Source of the DNA: Leishmania mexicana MHOM/GT/2001/U1103 | Lineage: Eukaryota; Euglenozoa; Kinetoplastea; Trypanosomatida; Trypanosomatidae | Assembly: GCF_000234665.1 (NCBI RefSeq) | Contig: NC_018324.1 | Span: 2,600,944-2,664,943, forward strand | DNA length: 64,000 bases | Reading direction: 5' to 3' | In this document: piece after piece, positions 39,501 to 48,141 of the stretch | How the letters are laid out: each line of letters opens with the position of its first letter | Position numbering within the stretch: the stretch's first letter is position 1 | Translations under genes and position numbers: made by a program | The notes under the pieces: model-generated | Database searches by the model: none | What the model was told of the DNA's origin: nothing | The model's input: only the letters and a program-made list of their open reading frames with translations

Positions 39501-39971
39501 CATGTTCACCAGCTCTTCGCGTGTTTTGCGGTACAGGTTGCAGCACTTGGACTTAAGCATAATCGGTATAGTCCCGATCTTTACGTCTTTCTCGACCAGC
39601 ATCGCTCGCGAGCGGTCGCGGCTGGTGTACTGGACATCTACGATCATGTCGCCTCGGTACGTCATGTCCCGAATACGGCACTCCTGCGGCGTCACAAGCT
39701 TTGGTATGTGACCTTTGCCAACAATCTCCTGTGGCCGGCAGATGCGAATGTTCTGGTAACGAATCACAAAGTCCGGGTCGACGGTGCTCTTGATTTCGAC
39801 GTTGGACTCGTTCAGCAGGATTCGCTGAAGCTCAACCTCGATCAAGTGGTCGAATGAGGCGATGTGGTGGTTGAGAATGCCCCGCATACCCATGAGTGCG
39901 GGAAGCATCTCCAGCTTCTTCCGCTGGTACTCCTCCCCGAAGTCTGACATGGCGTGCGCCCCTGTGAACAT
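36573..39971 (-). CDS. RPC2: RNA polymerase III second-largest subunit (RPC2)
   Basis: This 1132-aa catalytic subunit of Pol III transcribes tRNA, 5S and (in trypanosomatids) many snRNA genes. Diagnostic Pol III blocks match human RPC2 closely: [59 protein letters not shown], and [13 protein letters not shown]. Universal beta-subunit motifs follow: [33 protein letters not shown], and [17 protein letters not shown]. A C-terminal zinc ribbon ([16 protein letters not shown]) closes the protein. Length equals the human 1133 aa. Either ATG 39971 or 39950 (MSDFGEEYQ) may start; a T/C tract lies upstream of both. It is the first gene on the chromosome-20-like arm beside the junction. Confidence 0.96.
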   Translation of the reverse strand: [1132 protein letters not shown]

Positions 39972-40522
39972 GTCAACGTCGGTGATGATCCCTTGGCGAC
40001 AGAAAGAGAGAAATCAGGGGAGGCGCCATAAAGTGCACGGATCACATTGGGGAAGAGAGGCGTGGTGCTACTGGCAACGCGGTGTTGTTGTCGCGGCCGA
40101 ATCGGCGTCCGTCACGGGTACTGATGCATGTAGATATGGTGCTAGTTTTGTAGCTCTGGATAGGATGCTCAGGTTCAATGTGGCGTACAAGCGCCGCACC
40201 ACTGGGGAACGGCGGACTGAGTTTGTGCACGGCAGTCCGAGTACCGCTGAAGGGGCGCACCATCCTTCAAGGCTGTTGAGGAGACCGTGACCTCCCACAT
40301 GGTAGTTTCTACGCTTCTTTACGTTTTTACCGGATCGCGTCTACTGAACAACGAGCCGAAGGTCTTTTTTATTCGCCTTACGCGAATTTTAGCGGCAAGG
40401 TGTAAAACAGCGGCCTTCTCTGCAAAAAGAACAGCGCAAGTACGCACAAGAAGAAGGCCAGCAGGTAACGGCACAGCGAGGACATTCTATCCGTATGACG
40501 GAATGGTGGCGACAGGTACCGA
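39972..40522. other. Intergenic spacer, no gene seen
   Basis: Spacer between the WD40 gene and RPC2. It contains a C/T-rich stretch on the minus strand near 39998-40015, suitable as the RPC2 polypyrimidine tract. No gene seen. Confidence 0.5.
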
Positions 40523-41782
40523 TCACAGGTTCATCAAATGGCCCATCTGAGGCTTTTTTGCGGCAGAAAGTTTGCGCAGTCGGCGCTGGAGCTGCGCCCG
40601 AAGGTCGCGCAGCTCCTCTACCTTTGCACGAACCTCTGCCAGAGCATTCGCGTCTGCCTCCTCGTCGGGCCCAAGCCGCCCGTCAGCTTCGCCGACTCGG
40701 TCCCGCTTCACGCCGCGCCTGTCTTGGCACGTCGTGAGAGCGCACTGTGTGATGCGATAGTTGCCTCGCGAGGGATCGACAGGGTGCTTCTGCAGCGGCG
40801 CACAAATCCCCTTCACGAGCAGGGCAGCTCGTGGTACCACGCAGCAGCCGAGCAGCCGCCCCTTTTGGGGGCCGATGCACTCTTTCACAAGCCGCCCGTT
40901 TCGGATGTCGAACCACAGAACGGCGCCACCTTCGCTGGCGGTGAGGACGCACGATGGTGAAGAGGGCAGACAGCGCAGAAAAATAACGGGAGAGTGGTGA
41001 CCATCCGCGCTGGGTGGTCGCAGGATCGCCTCTCGGACACCACCATCACGTTCTGATTCTATGGCAAGCCCGACAGATGGCTCATAAAGATCGCTGAAGA
41101 ACAAGAATCCCTTTTGCGTGCCGGCAACAATCGAGGCGTCGTCAAGGCTCACGGCGACCGCGGTGACAGCATCACCGACGGTGATGGAGCGCAGCTGCTC
41201 CCCTGTGTGGGGGTCCACGAGGCGGCAGGTGCGGTCGCTAGAGCCGGTGAAAAGCACGTTCGAGTGGTGCAGGAAAGTGCAGCAGGTGACCGCGAGTGAG
41301 TGGCCGTTGAAGAGGCACCGAGGCACGACCTCGCGCATCCGTAGCGATGCCAGTGTTGCTAGATTCCATACCTTGCACACCGAGTCCTCAGATACCGTCG
41401 CGACGAGGGAGTCGTCAGCTGAGATCGCGGCACAGTGCACTGCACGCAGGTGGCCCTTGTAGCTCTTGATGAGGTCGCCAGACTGCAGGTTCCACAGGAG
41501 AACGGTGCCATTCGCTGTGCCCGCCACCATGAAGGTGCCGCACCGAGTGACGGCGCAGCTTGTGACCAGCTCCGGCGTGAAGCTGCGCTGGAGTGGCTGC
41601 TGCGTTGCCGCAGAGAGAAAAAGAGCACAGTTGCGCGTTTGGTGCGCTATCACGGCTTGGCTGATGGGGGAGTAAGCCAAAGCGTTTTTCGCCACCTCAC
41701 CAATCGCGTAGTTGCGCAGCACCGTCTGCGTCTCGATATCGACCAAGTGGCCGCGCATACCATCTCGCGCAAGAAACAGCAT
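40523..41782 (-). CDS. WD40-repeat protein, Ipi3/WDR18-like
   Basis: This 419-aa beta-propeller starts at ATG 41782 (MLFLARDGMRG). WD repeats are visible: GTANGTVLLWNLQSGDLIKSYKGH, ISADDSLVATVSEDSVCKVWNL, LHHSNVLFTGSSDRTCRLVDPHTG, and AVSLDDASIVAGTQKGFLFFSDL. The 'agTanGtvllWnl.sGdl...y.gH...v' repeat and the 'sadDSlvaT.SEDs.v.vWnl' repeat are typical of Ipi3/WDR18, the scaffold of the Rix1 60S-maturation complex. A C-terminal acidic then coiled segment (ADANALAEVRAKVEELRDLRAQLQRRL) also fits. The frame continues upstream to 42091 with disordered Arg/Pro-rich sequence that is probably untranslated. Confidence 0.72.
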   Translation of the reverse strand: MLFLARDGMRGHLVDIETQTVLRNYAIGEVAKNALAYSPISQAVIAHQTRNCALFLSAATQQPLQRSFTPELVTSCAVTRCGTFMVAGTANGTVLLWNLQSGDLIKSYKGHLRAVHCAAISADDSLVATVSEDSVCKVWNLATLASLRMREVVPRCLFNGHSLAVTCCTFLHHSNVLFTGSSDRTCRLVDPHTGEQLRSITVGDAVTAVAVSLDDASIVAGTQKGFLFFSDLYEPSVGLAIESERDGGVREAILRPPSADGHHSPVIFLRCLPSSPSCVLTASEGGAVLWFDIRNGRLVKECIGPQKGRLLGCCVVPRAALLVKGICAPLQKHPVDPSRGNYRITQCALTTCQDRRGVKRDRVGEADGRLGPDEEADANALAEVRAKVEELRDLRAQLQRRLRKLSAAKKPQMGHLMNL

Positions 41783-42804
41783 GGCGCAGACACCACTACG
41801 CAAACAATCGTCGGGTCTCCTCTTCTGTGCTGTACTGACACATGCACGTTGTAGGACTAGAGAAAACCCCGGAGCAACGAGAAGAGGGAAGGGGGGAGGG
41901 AGGTGTCTGGAGGTGCGTCTGAAAACACAGATGACAAGAGGCAGCACAGATGAGACGCGCGGCGTGGTCGACCGAGAGGGAGACCGGGGCGACGCCGGGT
42001 CTTTCGTGGGCTGCGAGCGGAGCCTTCGCGGTGAAGCCCGCACGTCACTGTATGATAGACGATTGCCAGCCGCGACTGAACGCACCGTCACCCTTACCTG
42101 GAGCTTCTTGGCGAAGGCCCAGTTCAGAGGAAAGCATTAGGGATAGAAGAAGCTGGGTGATCCCCCATCGCTTCCTGCTGAGCGGACCACCACAACGAAA
42201 GGCCACATGAGTGGACACATCACATCTGCACTGTTCCTTACCGATCCGTTGGTCCTCGTTTTCATCGCTCCTTGAGGACACGACCGCTTCCCGGTAAAAG
42301 GAGGAATGATCAGGTGTACGCATTATACACGACGGGGAAAAACGGAGGTGGCGGGTCAGAAAGCTGCCATGCCCGCCCATTCCCGGCCAGAAACATGCGC
42401 ACCACCGCGCATTGGCGTGCTCATGTGGGTGTCATCGTTGATGAGGAGGTCCCGTGGGAAGGAGAACTTGTACAAGTAAGTTGTTTCTAAAAAAAGAGTA
42501 AACGGCGGTTTAATGGAGCGACACGATGATTGGGCATTGTGAGGCATAGACCAGACGAGGCTAGTCGGCGTGTGTCCATGGCAGCCTCGTACGTGTCTTT
42601 CAGTAGCCTCACCGCACCAGCGCACGACACCGGCACAAACGTGCGTCTCTCTTCCCGAAGTCTATGGGTGATGGTAGAAAAAACAAAACGAAAGAAAAGT
42701 ACGAGGAATGCGAACAGCCGGAAGGGTAGCTGCACCAGCAACAACACTCGAAAATGATGTCTGGCTTTCGACGTAAACACGTGCAGAAACAAAAAAAAGT
42801 AGTG
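41783..42804. other. Intergenic spacer, no gene seen
   Basis: About 1 kb between DOT1 and the WD40 gene. Purine-rich plus-strand runs near 41878-41902 give a CT-tract on the minus strand, likely for the WD40 gene's trans-splicing. Nothing else supported. Confidence 0.5.
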
Positions 42805-43644
42805 TCATGTGCGCTTCACATACAAGAAAAACGGGCCGGTGTTGGAGCACCACTCAACACTGTCCGGTTGCCACTCATAGTCCAGCATGTCGAACTTCTC
42901 GAACGCGTCAGGGTCACGTAGGCGGGCAAGGGAGCGGGAGTGCGGGTACATGTCTTCGAAGCACATTATGCGCGTGCCACGCGGCACACTGCGCAGCCGC
43001 TCCGAGAGGTAGTGATTGACCGGCCTGGGAAGCAGCAGGTTCGCCGCCCAGATGACACACGGTGCAGGAAAGTACGCAGCATCTCGGAGAAGCGTGCAAA
43101 AGTCAGCGCACACAATCTCCACTGAGAGTTTGCGCTTGAATTGCGCCTCGAAGATGGGTTGCAAAAACACCCACGCTGTGCTAGCAAGCTCCGCGTTGTG
43201 GGGGTTGATCTCCACCCCTACACACCGCGCACCTGTCAAGGCGGCCACCTGGAAAAGAACGCTGCCGTTTCCGCAGCCTAGATCATAAAATGTTTCCCCG
43301 GAAGCCATGTTGGCAATGCGGATGAGTCGAGTGACGAACGGGGGCAGGACAGACTTCGCGCAGAGTTCACGCTTCTTGACGCGCTCCGTCTCACGCTTCA
43401 ACGAGAGAGACGCGTAGCAGCGCTCTAGCTGCTCGGCAAACCACACGCAGTGGCATGTCGGAGTCGGGCAGTGCAGACAACTGGACGTGTTCGGTGTCTT
43501 CCGCAGCGGAAGACGATAGGGACTGCGCGGTGTCCCGTCGCCAAGTTCGACAGGGGAAGAGAGCGGTTGCTCCCCGCTAACCAGCTTTGGTGTCTTTACC
43601 GGCTGAGGTGCCGCATTGTCGGCACGACGCAGACGTTTGTGCAT
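42805..43644 (-). CDS. DOT1-type histone H3 lysine methyltransferase
   Basis: This 279-aa nuclear enzyme transfers methyl from SAM to the H3 lysine equivalent to K79 (K76 in trypanosomes), with roles in cell cycle and antigen silencing in T. brucei. The SAM loop DLGCGNG (121-127) is followed by the acidic SAM-ribose residue in CVGVEINPHN (E145). Further DOT1-like blocks are ASTAWVFLQPIFEAQF, VCADFC, and VIWAANLLLP. The NN of the DOT1 'NNF' motif is here AANL, as in the diverged trypanosomatid enzymes. The N-terminus bears a Cys cluster (C57-x2-C60-x3-C64-x-C66), possibly a zinc site. Start at ATG 43644. DOT1A versus DOT1B is not resolved. Confidence 0.88.
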   Translation of the reverse strand: MHKRLRRADNAAPQPVKTPKLVSGEQPLSSPVELGDGTPRSPYRLPLRKTPNTSSCLHCPTPTCHCVWFAEQLERCYASLSLKRETERVKKRELCAKSVLPPFVTRLIRIANMASGETFYDLGCGNGSVLFQVAALTGARCVGVEINPHNAELASTAWVFLQPIFEAQFKRKLSVEIVCADFCTLLRDAAYFPAPCVIWAANLLLPRPVNHYLSERLRSVPRGTRIMCFEDMYPHSRSLARLRDPDAFEKFDMLDYEWQPDSVEWCSNTGPFFLYVKRT

Positions 43645-44863
43645 TCAAAAATGCAGCTTACAGCGAAGCGGTGCCCTGCATTGTAGCGTGGGTCGGCGCG
43701 CGGGAAGGTGGTAAAGGCACGTGAAAGAAAAGGACACAGAGGATTGGGGGAGCGCCAGTGAGCAGATAAGGAGAGGATCACCGTACGGTGCACACAGGGG
43801 CAATCACGTTCGAAGGGTTCTTCATAGTCATGAAAAAAAGCGGGAAAGGGAGGGGTGCGCCCGGTGTGTGCCATTGAATCTCCGCGCAGCAAATGCGCGG
43901 CTCGCACGGGGCACCAGACCCTCTGCAAGAGCGCCGGCAACGTTTTAGTGGGATGGCGACCTTCACACGTGTGAGAAGGCGGGGACATCGCAAAAGGCAG
44001 ACCAGTGCCATGCTGTTCTGTTTGGATACGCAAATACTCTTCGGAGGCACTTGGTATAGCTCCTTAATGTGAGTGCCGTGGACTCCCTCGGCAGTTCAAG
44101 TCACAGGCCTGGAAGAGCTGCAGAATATACCAGCGCTCAGCTCATGGCCGAGAGTCAGATGGCACACGAAAGAAGAATAATAATCAAAGGCACGAGAAAT
44201 AAGGGGCTGATAAAGCAGATAGAAGAAGCAGCTCCCCTTGCCAACGAAGACGAGTAAGGTGTGGGTACAACACAGCCCAGCCATCTCTCCACCAACTGTC
44301 CTTCTCGCATACACGTCCCGTGAGCTTGTCTCTCAGCGACAGAGGAGAGAACGGTATATCCAGGGAGGGCGTGAGCGGGTTCGCGGAGCAGAAAAAAAAA
44401 TCAGGCTCGATGGAGCGATACGGCTATGGGCAGACACAACAGACAACAAAACCGAAAAGTCAGTGCATCACACCAACACAGACAGAGAGAGTGCGAGAGA
44501 CCGACGCATAAAAGGAAAAAAAACGAAGGAGAAATAGGCGACAAGTGGAGACGAGAGAGGGAGAGGGAGGGTGGGTGAGAGGGAGGCATTACAGCGGGAT
44601 GCAAAAGGGTGAGCCGGCAGAAACCACCGCATATAGTCCTTCGAACCCGCCTTCCCGCGTGGCTCAAGCCATCTCTGCTACCCTTTCTCTCCCTCCCCCC
44701 GCCCCCACAAACACGCAGACCACAGCGCAACCAGGGTGTCCAGCACATATGTAGTAACACACAACACACAGACGCAACAGAGACGAAACAGTAGCGATAA
44801 GGCGCAACAAGGGTGTAGACGCGCACCAATGCAACCGCCGCACTCTCCTGCTAGCACCTCCAT
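43645..44863. other. Spacer upstream of DOT1, no gene seen
   Basis: 1.2 kb between SIDER2 copy B and the DOT1 start. It has a GGGA-rich purine block near 44552-44583 and, on the plus strand, a C/T tract near 44680-44708. A minus-strand frame overlapping the DOT1 start (43596-44033) has poor composition and is not accepted. Confidence 0.55.
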
Positions 44864-45370
44864 TCCGCTGTACCGCCCGCCATTCGCACAGGCCCCCATC
44901 GCGTGGTGCCAAGCAGCCGCACACACACGCGCCACGGCAACGCGCCCACTCAGCCACCCGAGCACGGCCCCCCGCCTCAAGCCCTACCCACCCACACCCG
45001 CTCCGCAGGTCGCCTCGCAGACGTCCCCCGTTGCGCCATCCACCACGCCGTACGACGGCGGGGCCGGGTGGGATGCGCTCCGGTCGCGCTGACACTTCGC
45101 CCATCATATCGGCGGCGCACGCGTGTCCACGCTCGCAGGCCGCTCCGGCGCAGCACCATCCTGGACACGACCGCCGGCATCAGCAGCAATGCATGGCTCT
45201 GACCTCCCCCGACGTCGTGGGTGCTTGACCCTGCCACCATCAGAGGCGGTTCCGCATCAGCAGGTGGGGGGATGGCAGGGAGGAAGCGGGGGCTGCTTGG
45301 CTTCCCCGCAGACCGACAGGACACGGAACCCTGTGACACCACGCGGGGGGGGGTCCCCTCACAGTCATCC
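44864..45370 (-). mobile_element. SIDER2-type degenerate retroposon, copy B (longest)
   Basis: 507 bases, the most complete copy. Read on the minus strand, the 5' region begins GGATGACTGTGAGGGG, runs through the poly-G/C tract and signature-like GTGGTGTCACAGGG, then the second signature-like GATGGTGGCAGGGTCAAGC, and ends at GCGGTACAGCGGA. Copies B and C share exactly this 3' end, so it is probably the true terminus; no poly-A follows. It starts only 132 bases downstream of the phosphate permease stop, in sense orientation, as is usual for SIDER2 in Leishmania 3' UTRs. Confidence 0.82.
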
Positions 45371-45502
45371 GGGTACACACTCGATGAACGGAAGCAAAAC
45401 AATCGAGGAAACAAGAGACGTCGGGGTGTGGCGAGATAGAGGTGTGGCCATCCACCGATGCAGACCTGAAAAGAGCGCAGGAAAAAGGGAACCGACGGAC
45501 CT

Positions 45503-47221
45503 TCACATGCAATGCAAGAGCCGCTTCGACGCTGTGCGTGCGTGCGTGTTTGCAGTCGCGCTCGCTCCTCTCATCCTTCGAGAGAAATGGGTGTGCCATC
45601 GGGAAGGGGCATTAATACCTTGAGCAAAGAAGATGGCAGACATAAGCGCGGTCAAGACAAGAGTGCAGACCCACCCCCCGTACATCTTGAGCACCATCCA
45701 CCAGCGAACGTTGAGAACCCCAACGTCTAGAATACTGATTCCGACAACAGCTCCCGTGATGCAGTGCGTGGATGACACAGGGATTCCATAGCCAGACGCA
45801 AACGACACCACCAAGGCTGCGGACAGCTCCGCCGAGAACCCTCGGCTGGGTGTGATGACGGTGATCTGCTCGCCAAGAAGCCGCATGAGACGAATACCAA
45901 AGGTGGTCAATCCCAAAACAAGACCAGCGCCGCCAAGGCACAGAATCCATGTGGGAATCAACGTTGTTGTCTGCACCGCTCCTGTCTGGTACACGGAGTT
46001 GATGGCGGCGAGCGGACCGACGGCGTTGCTGACGTCACTCGCACCATGTGCAAAAGAAGCGTAGATGGCAGTGAAGACCTGTAGGTAGCGGTACAACATT
46101 TCGGCGTGCGTGTCGTACAGCTGCACCTCCATTCTACTCGCCGCCACCGCTTGTAGCTCTCCTAGCGGAATAACAGCATTGCCATCTGCACCGTCGTCTT
46201 CGCGCACCACCGTGTCAGGGGACCCCTCCGTCTTGTCGTAGCTGTCGTCGGCGCGGCGGCTCTGTGCCGAGGCGTAGGTGAAAGATGCTGGTGAGGGTGG
46301 CAGTGCCGACGGCGCTGGAGTGGCGGGCGCAGGCTCCCCCGCCTCGCGCCATTCTGTGGAATGGAGATCGACTGGCAGCTCTTCAAAATAGCCGCGATGC
46401 ACCATCGCGTCCTCGACACCGCCTAGCGTGTGGCCATGCCGGTGTGCGAGCACCGCCGCCTGCTGTTCCATCTTCTTTACACGCCGCTTCAACAGCGGGA
46501 CAAAGCCACACGACAGCACACCAGCGACAGCGGCAATCCACACGGCCACCGACGCTGCATGGTGCACATCCCAGTGCAGGCGACTCTGGGCACCCTTGAA
46601 GAGGACAAAGAAGGCCTTCAGGAAAAACGTGATGGCGACGATAATCGGAAGTGTCAGTATGGCTCGCTGCACCGAGTTTGCATGCCGAAGCACAAAACAC
46701 CGAACAGAGCCGAAGATGGCGGCTGGCACGACACCGGTGAGGAGCGGTGAAATGAACCATGAGGCGACGATCGGCGCCACCCCGTTCACGAACGGGAACT
46801 CGTCTTGGCTGTCAGCCCAGCTCACCGAACCAGCACCGCCGTACACCAGAGCAAAGCCGATGACGCCTCCGCAGATGCTGTGCGTGGAGGATACCGGAAG
46901 CGTCAGCCACGTTGCGATGGCGAGCCAGCAGAAGGCGGCACCGCAGGCGCACAGCATACCGTACATGAACATGTAAGGGTGATCTTCAAAGTCGGCGGGC
47001 TTGGCGATGCCTCCTGATATGGTCGCCGTCACTGCACCGCCCAGACTGACTGCATCTGAAAATTCGCAAACAGATGCAAGGACGATTTGAGAAACTGTGA
47101 GCACCTTCGCCCCGTAGGTGGTTCCAAAGGCGTTGCTGAGGTCATTCATGCCTACCCCGGTGCCGGCCAGAAACGACACGAAGGCGCCGACAACTGCAAT
47201 CCAGAGAAATGGCTGCACCAT
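45503..47221 (-). CDS. PiT-family Na+ (or H+)/phosphate symporter
   Basis: This 572-aa polytopic plasma-membrane transporter belongs to the PHO89/PiT family, probably the 'phosphate-repressible phosphate permease' of trypanosomatids. The duplicated PiT signatures are present: GVGMNDLSNAFGTTYGAK near the N-terminus and FAHGASDVSNAVGPLAAI in the C-terminal half. Each is followed by the VSSTHSICGGVIGF / VSSTHCITGAVVGI element. A long cytosolic loop (about residues 245-385, rich in charged and Pro residues) divides the two halves, as in the family. About ten membrane segments are visible. Start at ATG 47221 (MVQPFLW); the codons upstream to 47476 form a Ser/Arg/His-rich non-protein-like extension through a CA repeat. 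A SIDER2 element lies in its 3' UTR. Confidence 0.93.
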   Translation of the reverse strand: MVQPFLWIAVVGAFVSFLAGTGVGMNDLSNAFGTTYGAKVLTVSQIVLASVCEFSDAVSLGGAVTATISGGIAKPADFEDHPYMFMYGMLCACGAAFCWLAIATWLTLPVSSTHSICGGVIGFALVYGGAGSVSWADSQDEFPFVNGVAPIVASWFISPLLTGVVPAAIFGSVRCFVLRHANSVQRAILTLPIIVAITFFLKAFFVLFKGAQSRLHWDVHHAASVAVWIAAVAGVLSCGFVPLLKRRVKKMEQQAAVLAHRHGHTLGGVEDAMVHRGYFEELPVDLHSTEWREAGEPAPATPAPSALPPSPASFTYASAQSRRADDSYDKTEGSPDTVVREDDGADGNAVIPLGELQAVAASRMEVQLYDTHAEMLYRYLQVFTAIYASFAHGASDVSNAVGPLAAINSVYQTGAVQTTTLIPTWILCLGGAGLVLGLTTFGIRLMRLLGEQITVITPSRGFSAELSAALVVSFASGYGIPVSSTHCITGAVVGISILDVGVLNVRWWMVLKMYGGWVCTLVLTALMSAIFFAQGINAPSRWHTHFSRRMRGASATANTHARTASKRLLHCM

Positions 47222-47246
47222 CGTCTGCTGTCGCCTACGTGGATGT

Positions 47247-47272
47247 CTGTGTGTGTGTGTGTGTGTGTGTGT
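47247..47272. repeat. (GT)n microsatellite upstream of the phosphate permease
   Basis: About 12 perfect GT units on the plus strand, hence (AC)n in the RNA-sense strand, 26-51 bases before the permease ATG. It lies within or next to the permease 5' UTR. Confidence 0.85.
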
Positions 47273-48141
47273 AATAAGAGCCCTGCAGCAAGCACTGAGC
47301 CGGTGAAAGTTGTTTGGACACGCAGAGACGACGCGCGAGAATTCCGAGAGGGGAGCCGAGAGAGTCCGCAAGGAGCTCGCGGCAGTAAGGGAACACAGAG
47401 CGCGAAGAGCCGCCAGTGTGAGAGCGGCAGCCGCGCCCTCTGCGCAGCGTGGTTTACTTTTATTTGATGTTGTCACAGTGAAAAAAAAGACACGTGGGTG
47501 CAGCGCCGGTAAAGAGGGCGGTGTATCTCTTCTTCAAGCACGATGTGTGACGACTGCCCTCGTAACGGCAGAACGACGCGATGAATCGAAAAAGGTGAGA
47601 CGCGGAGCACGGAGGAGAGGCGAAAGTATGTCGCCCAGTATCAGCAGGCACAGCATGCGAGGGAGAAGCCAAGAGCGGGGCTGAGAGAAAAAAAGAAATA
47701 AACAAATGCATTGCACGCGTAGACAGACACCCACCCTGTGCCGTGGAACAGGGAGGAGAAAGACGAGCAACACAGCCAGAGCATGGGGCCAGCGCGGCGC
47801 CCCCTACCTTTGCACAGCTTTCTCGACTCACACAGCCTGACAAACGATGGAGCACAAACAAAACAAAAGGGTGGCAGAGGCGCCGAGCTGTTTCTTGAGT
47901 GTTGTTCTCCAGTCACCGATGTGTGCGTCGCGCGGCGCCGGTTGGACGCGGTTGCCATCCACGGTGCGCAGCACGGTCCAGGTGTGAAGTTCAAATCGGC
48001 TGCCGAGCGACAAACCCTCAGTGGCACAGTGGCACCCACGGAACACACAGCGAAAAGCGAGAGGGAATAATACACCCCCCCCTCCCCCTGGTGTCCACGC
48101 GCTGTGTAGGTGCGCAAAACCAAGTGTCCTTTAAAGCAAAT
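47273..48141. other. Intergenic spacer, no gene seen
   Basis: Spacer between the 329-aa gene and the permease. It holds an A-run near 47479-47487 and C-rich plus-strand tracts near 48070-48090. No convincing gene. Confidence 0.5.

Noticed and set aside
38388..39857. 489-codon plus-strand frame
   Set aside because: Shadow of the RPC2 coding sequence, which is unambiguous on the minus strand.
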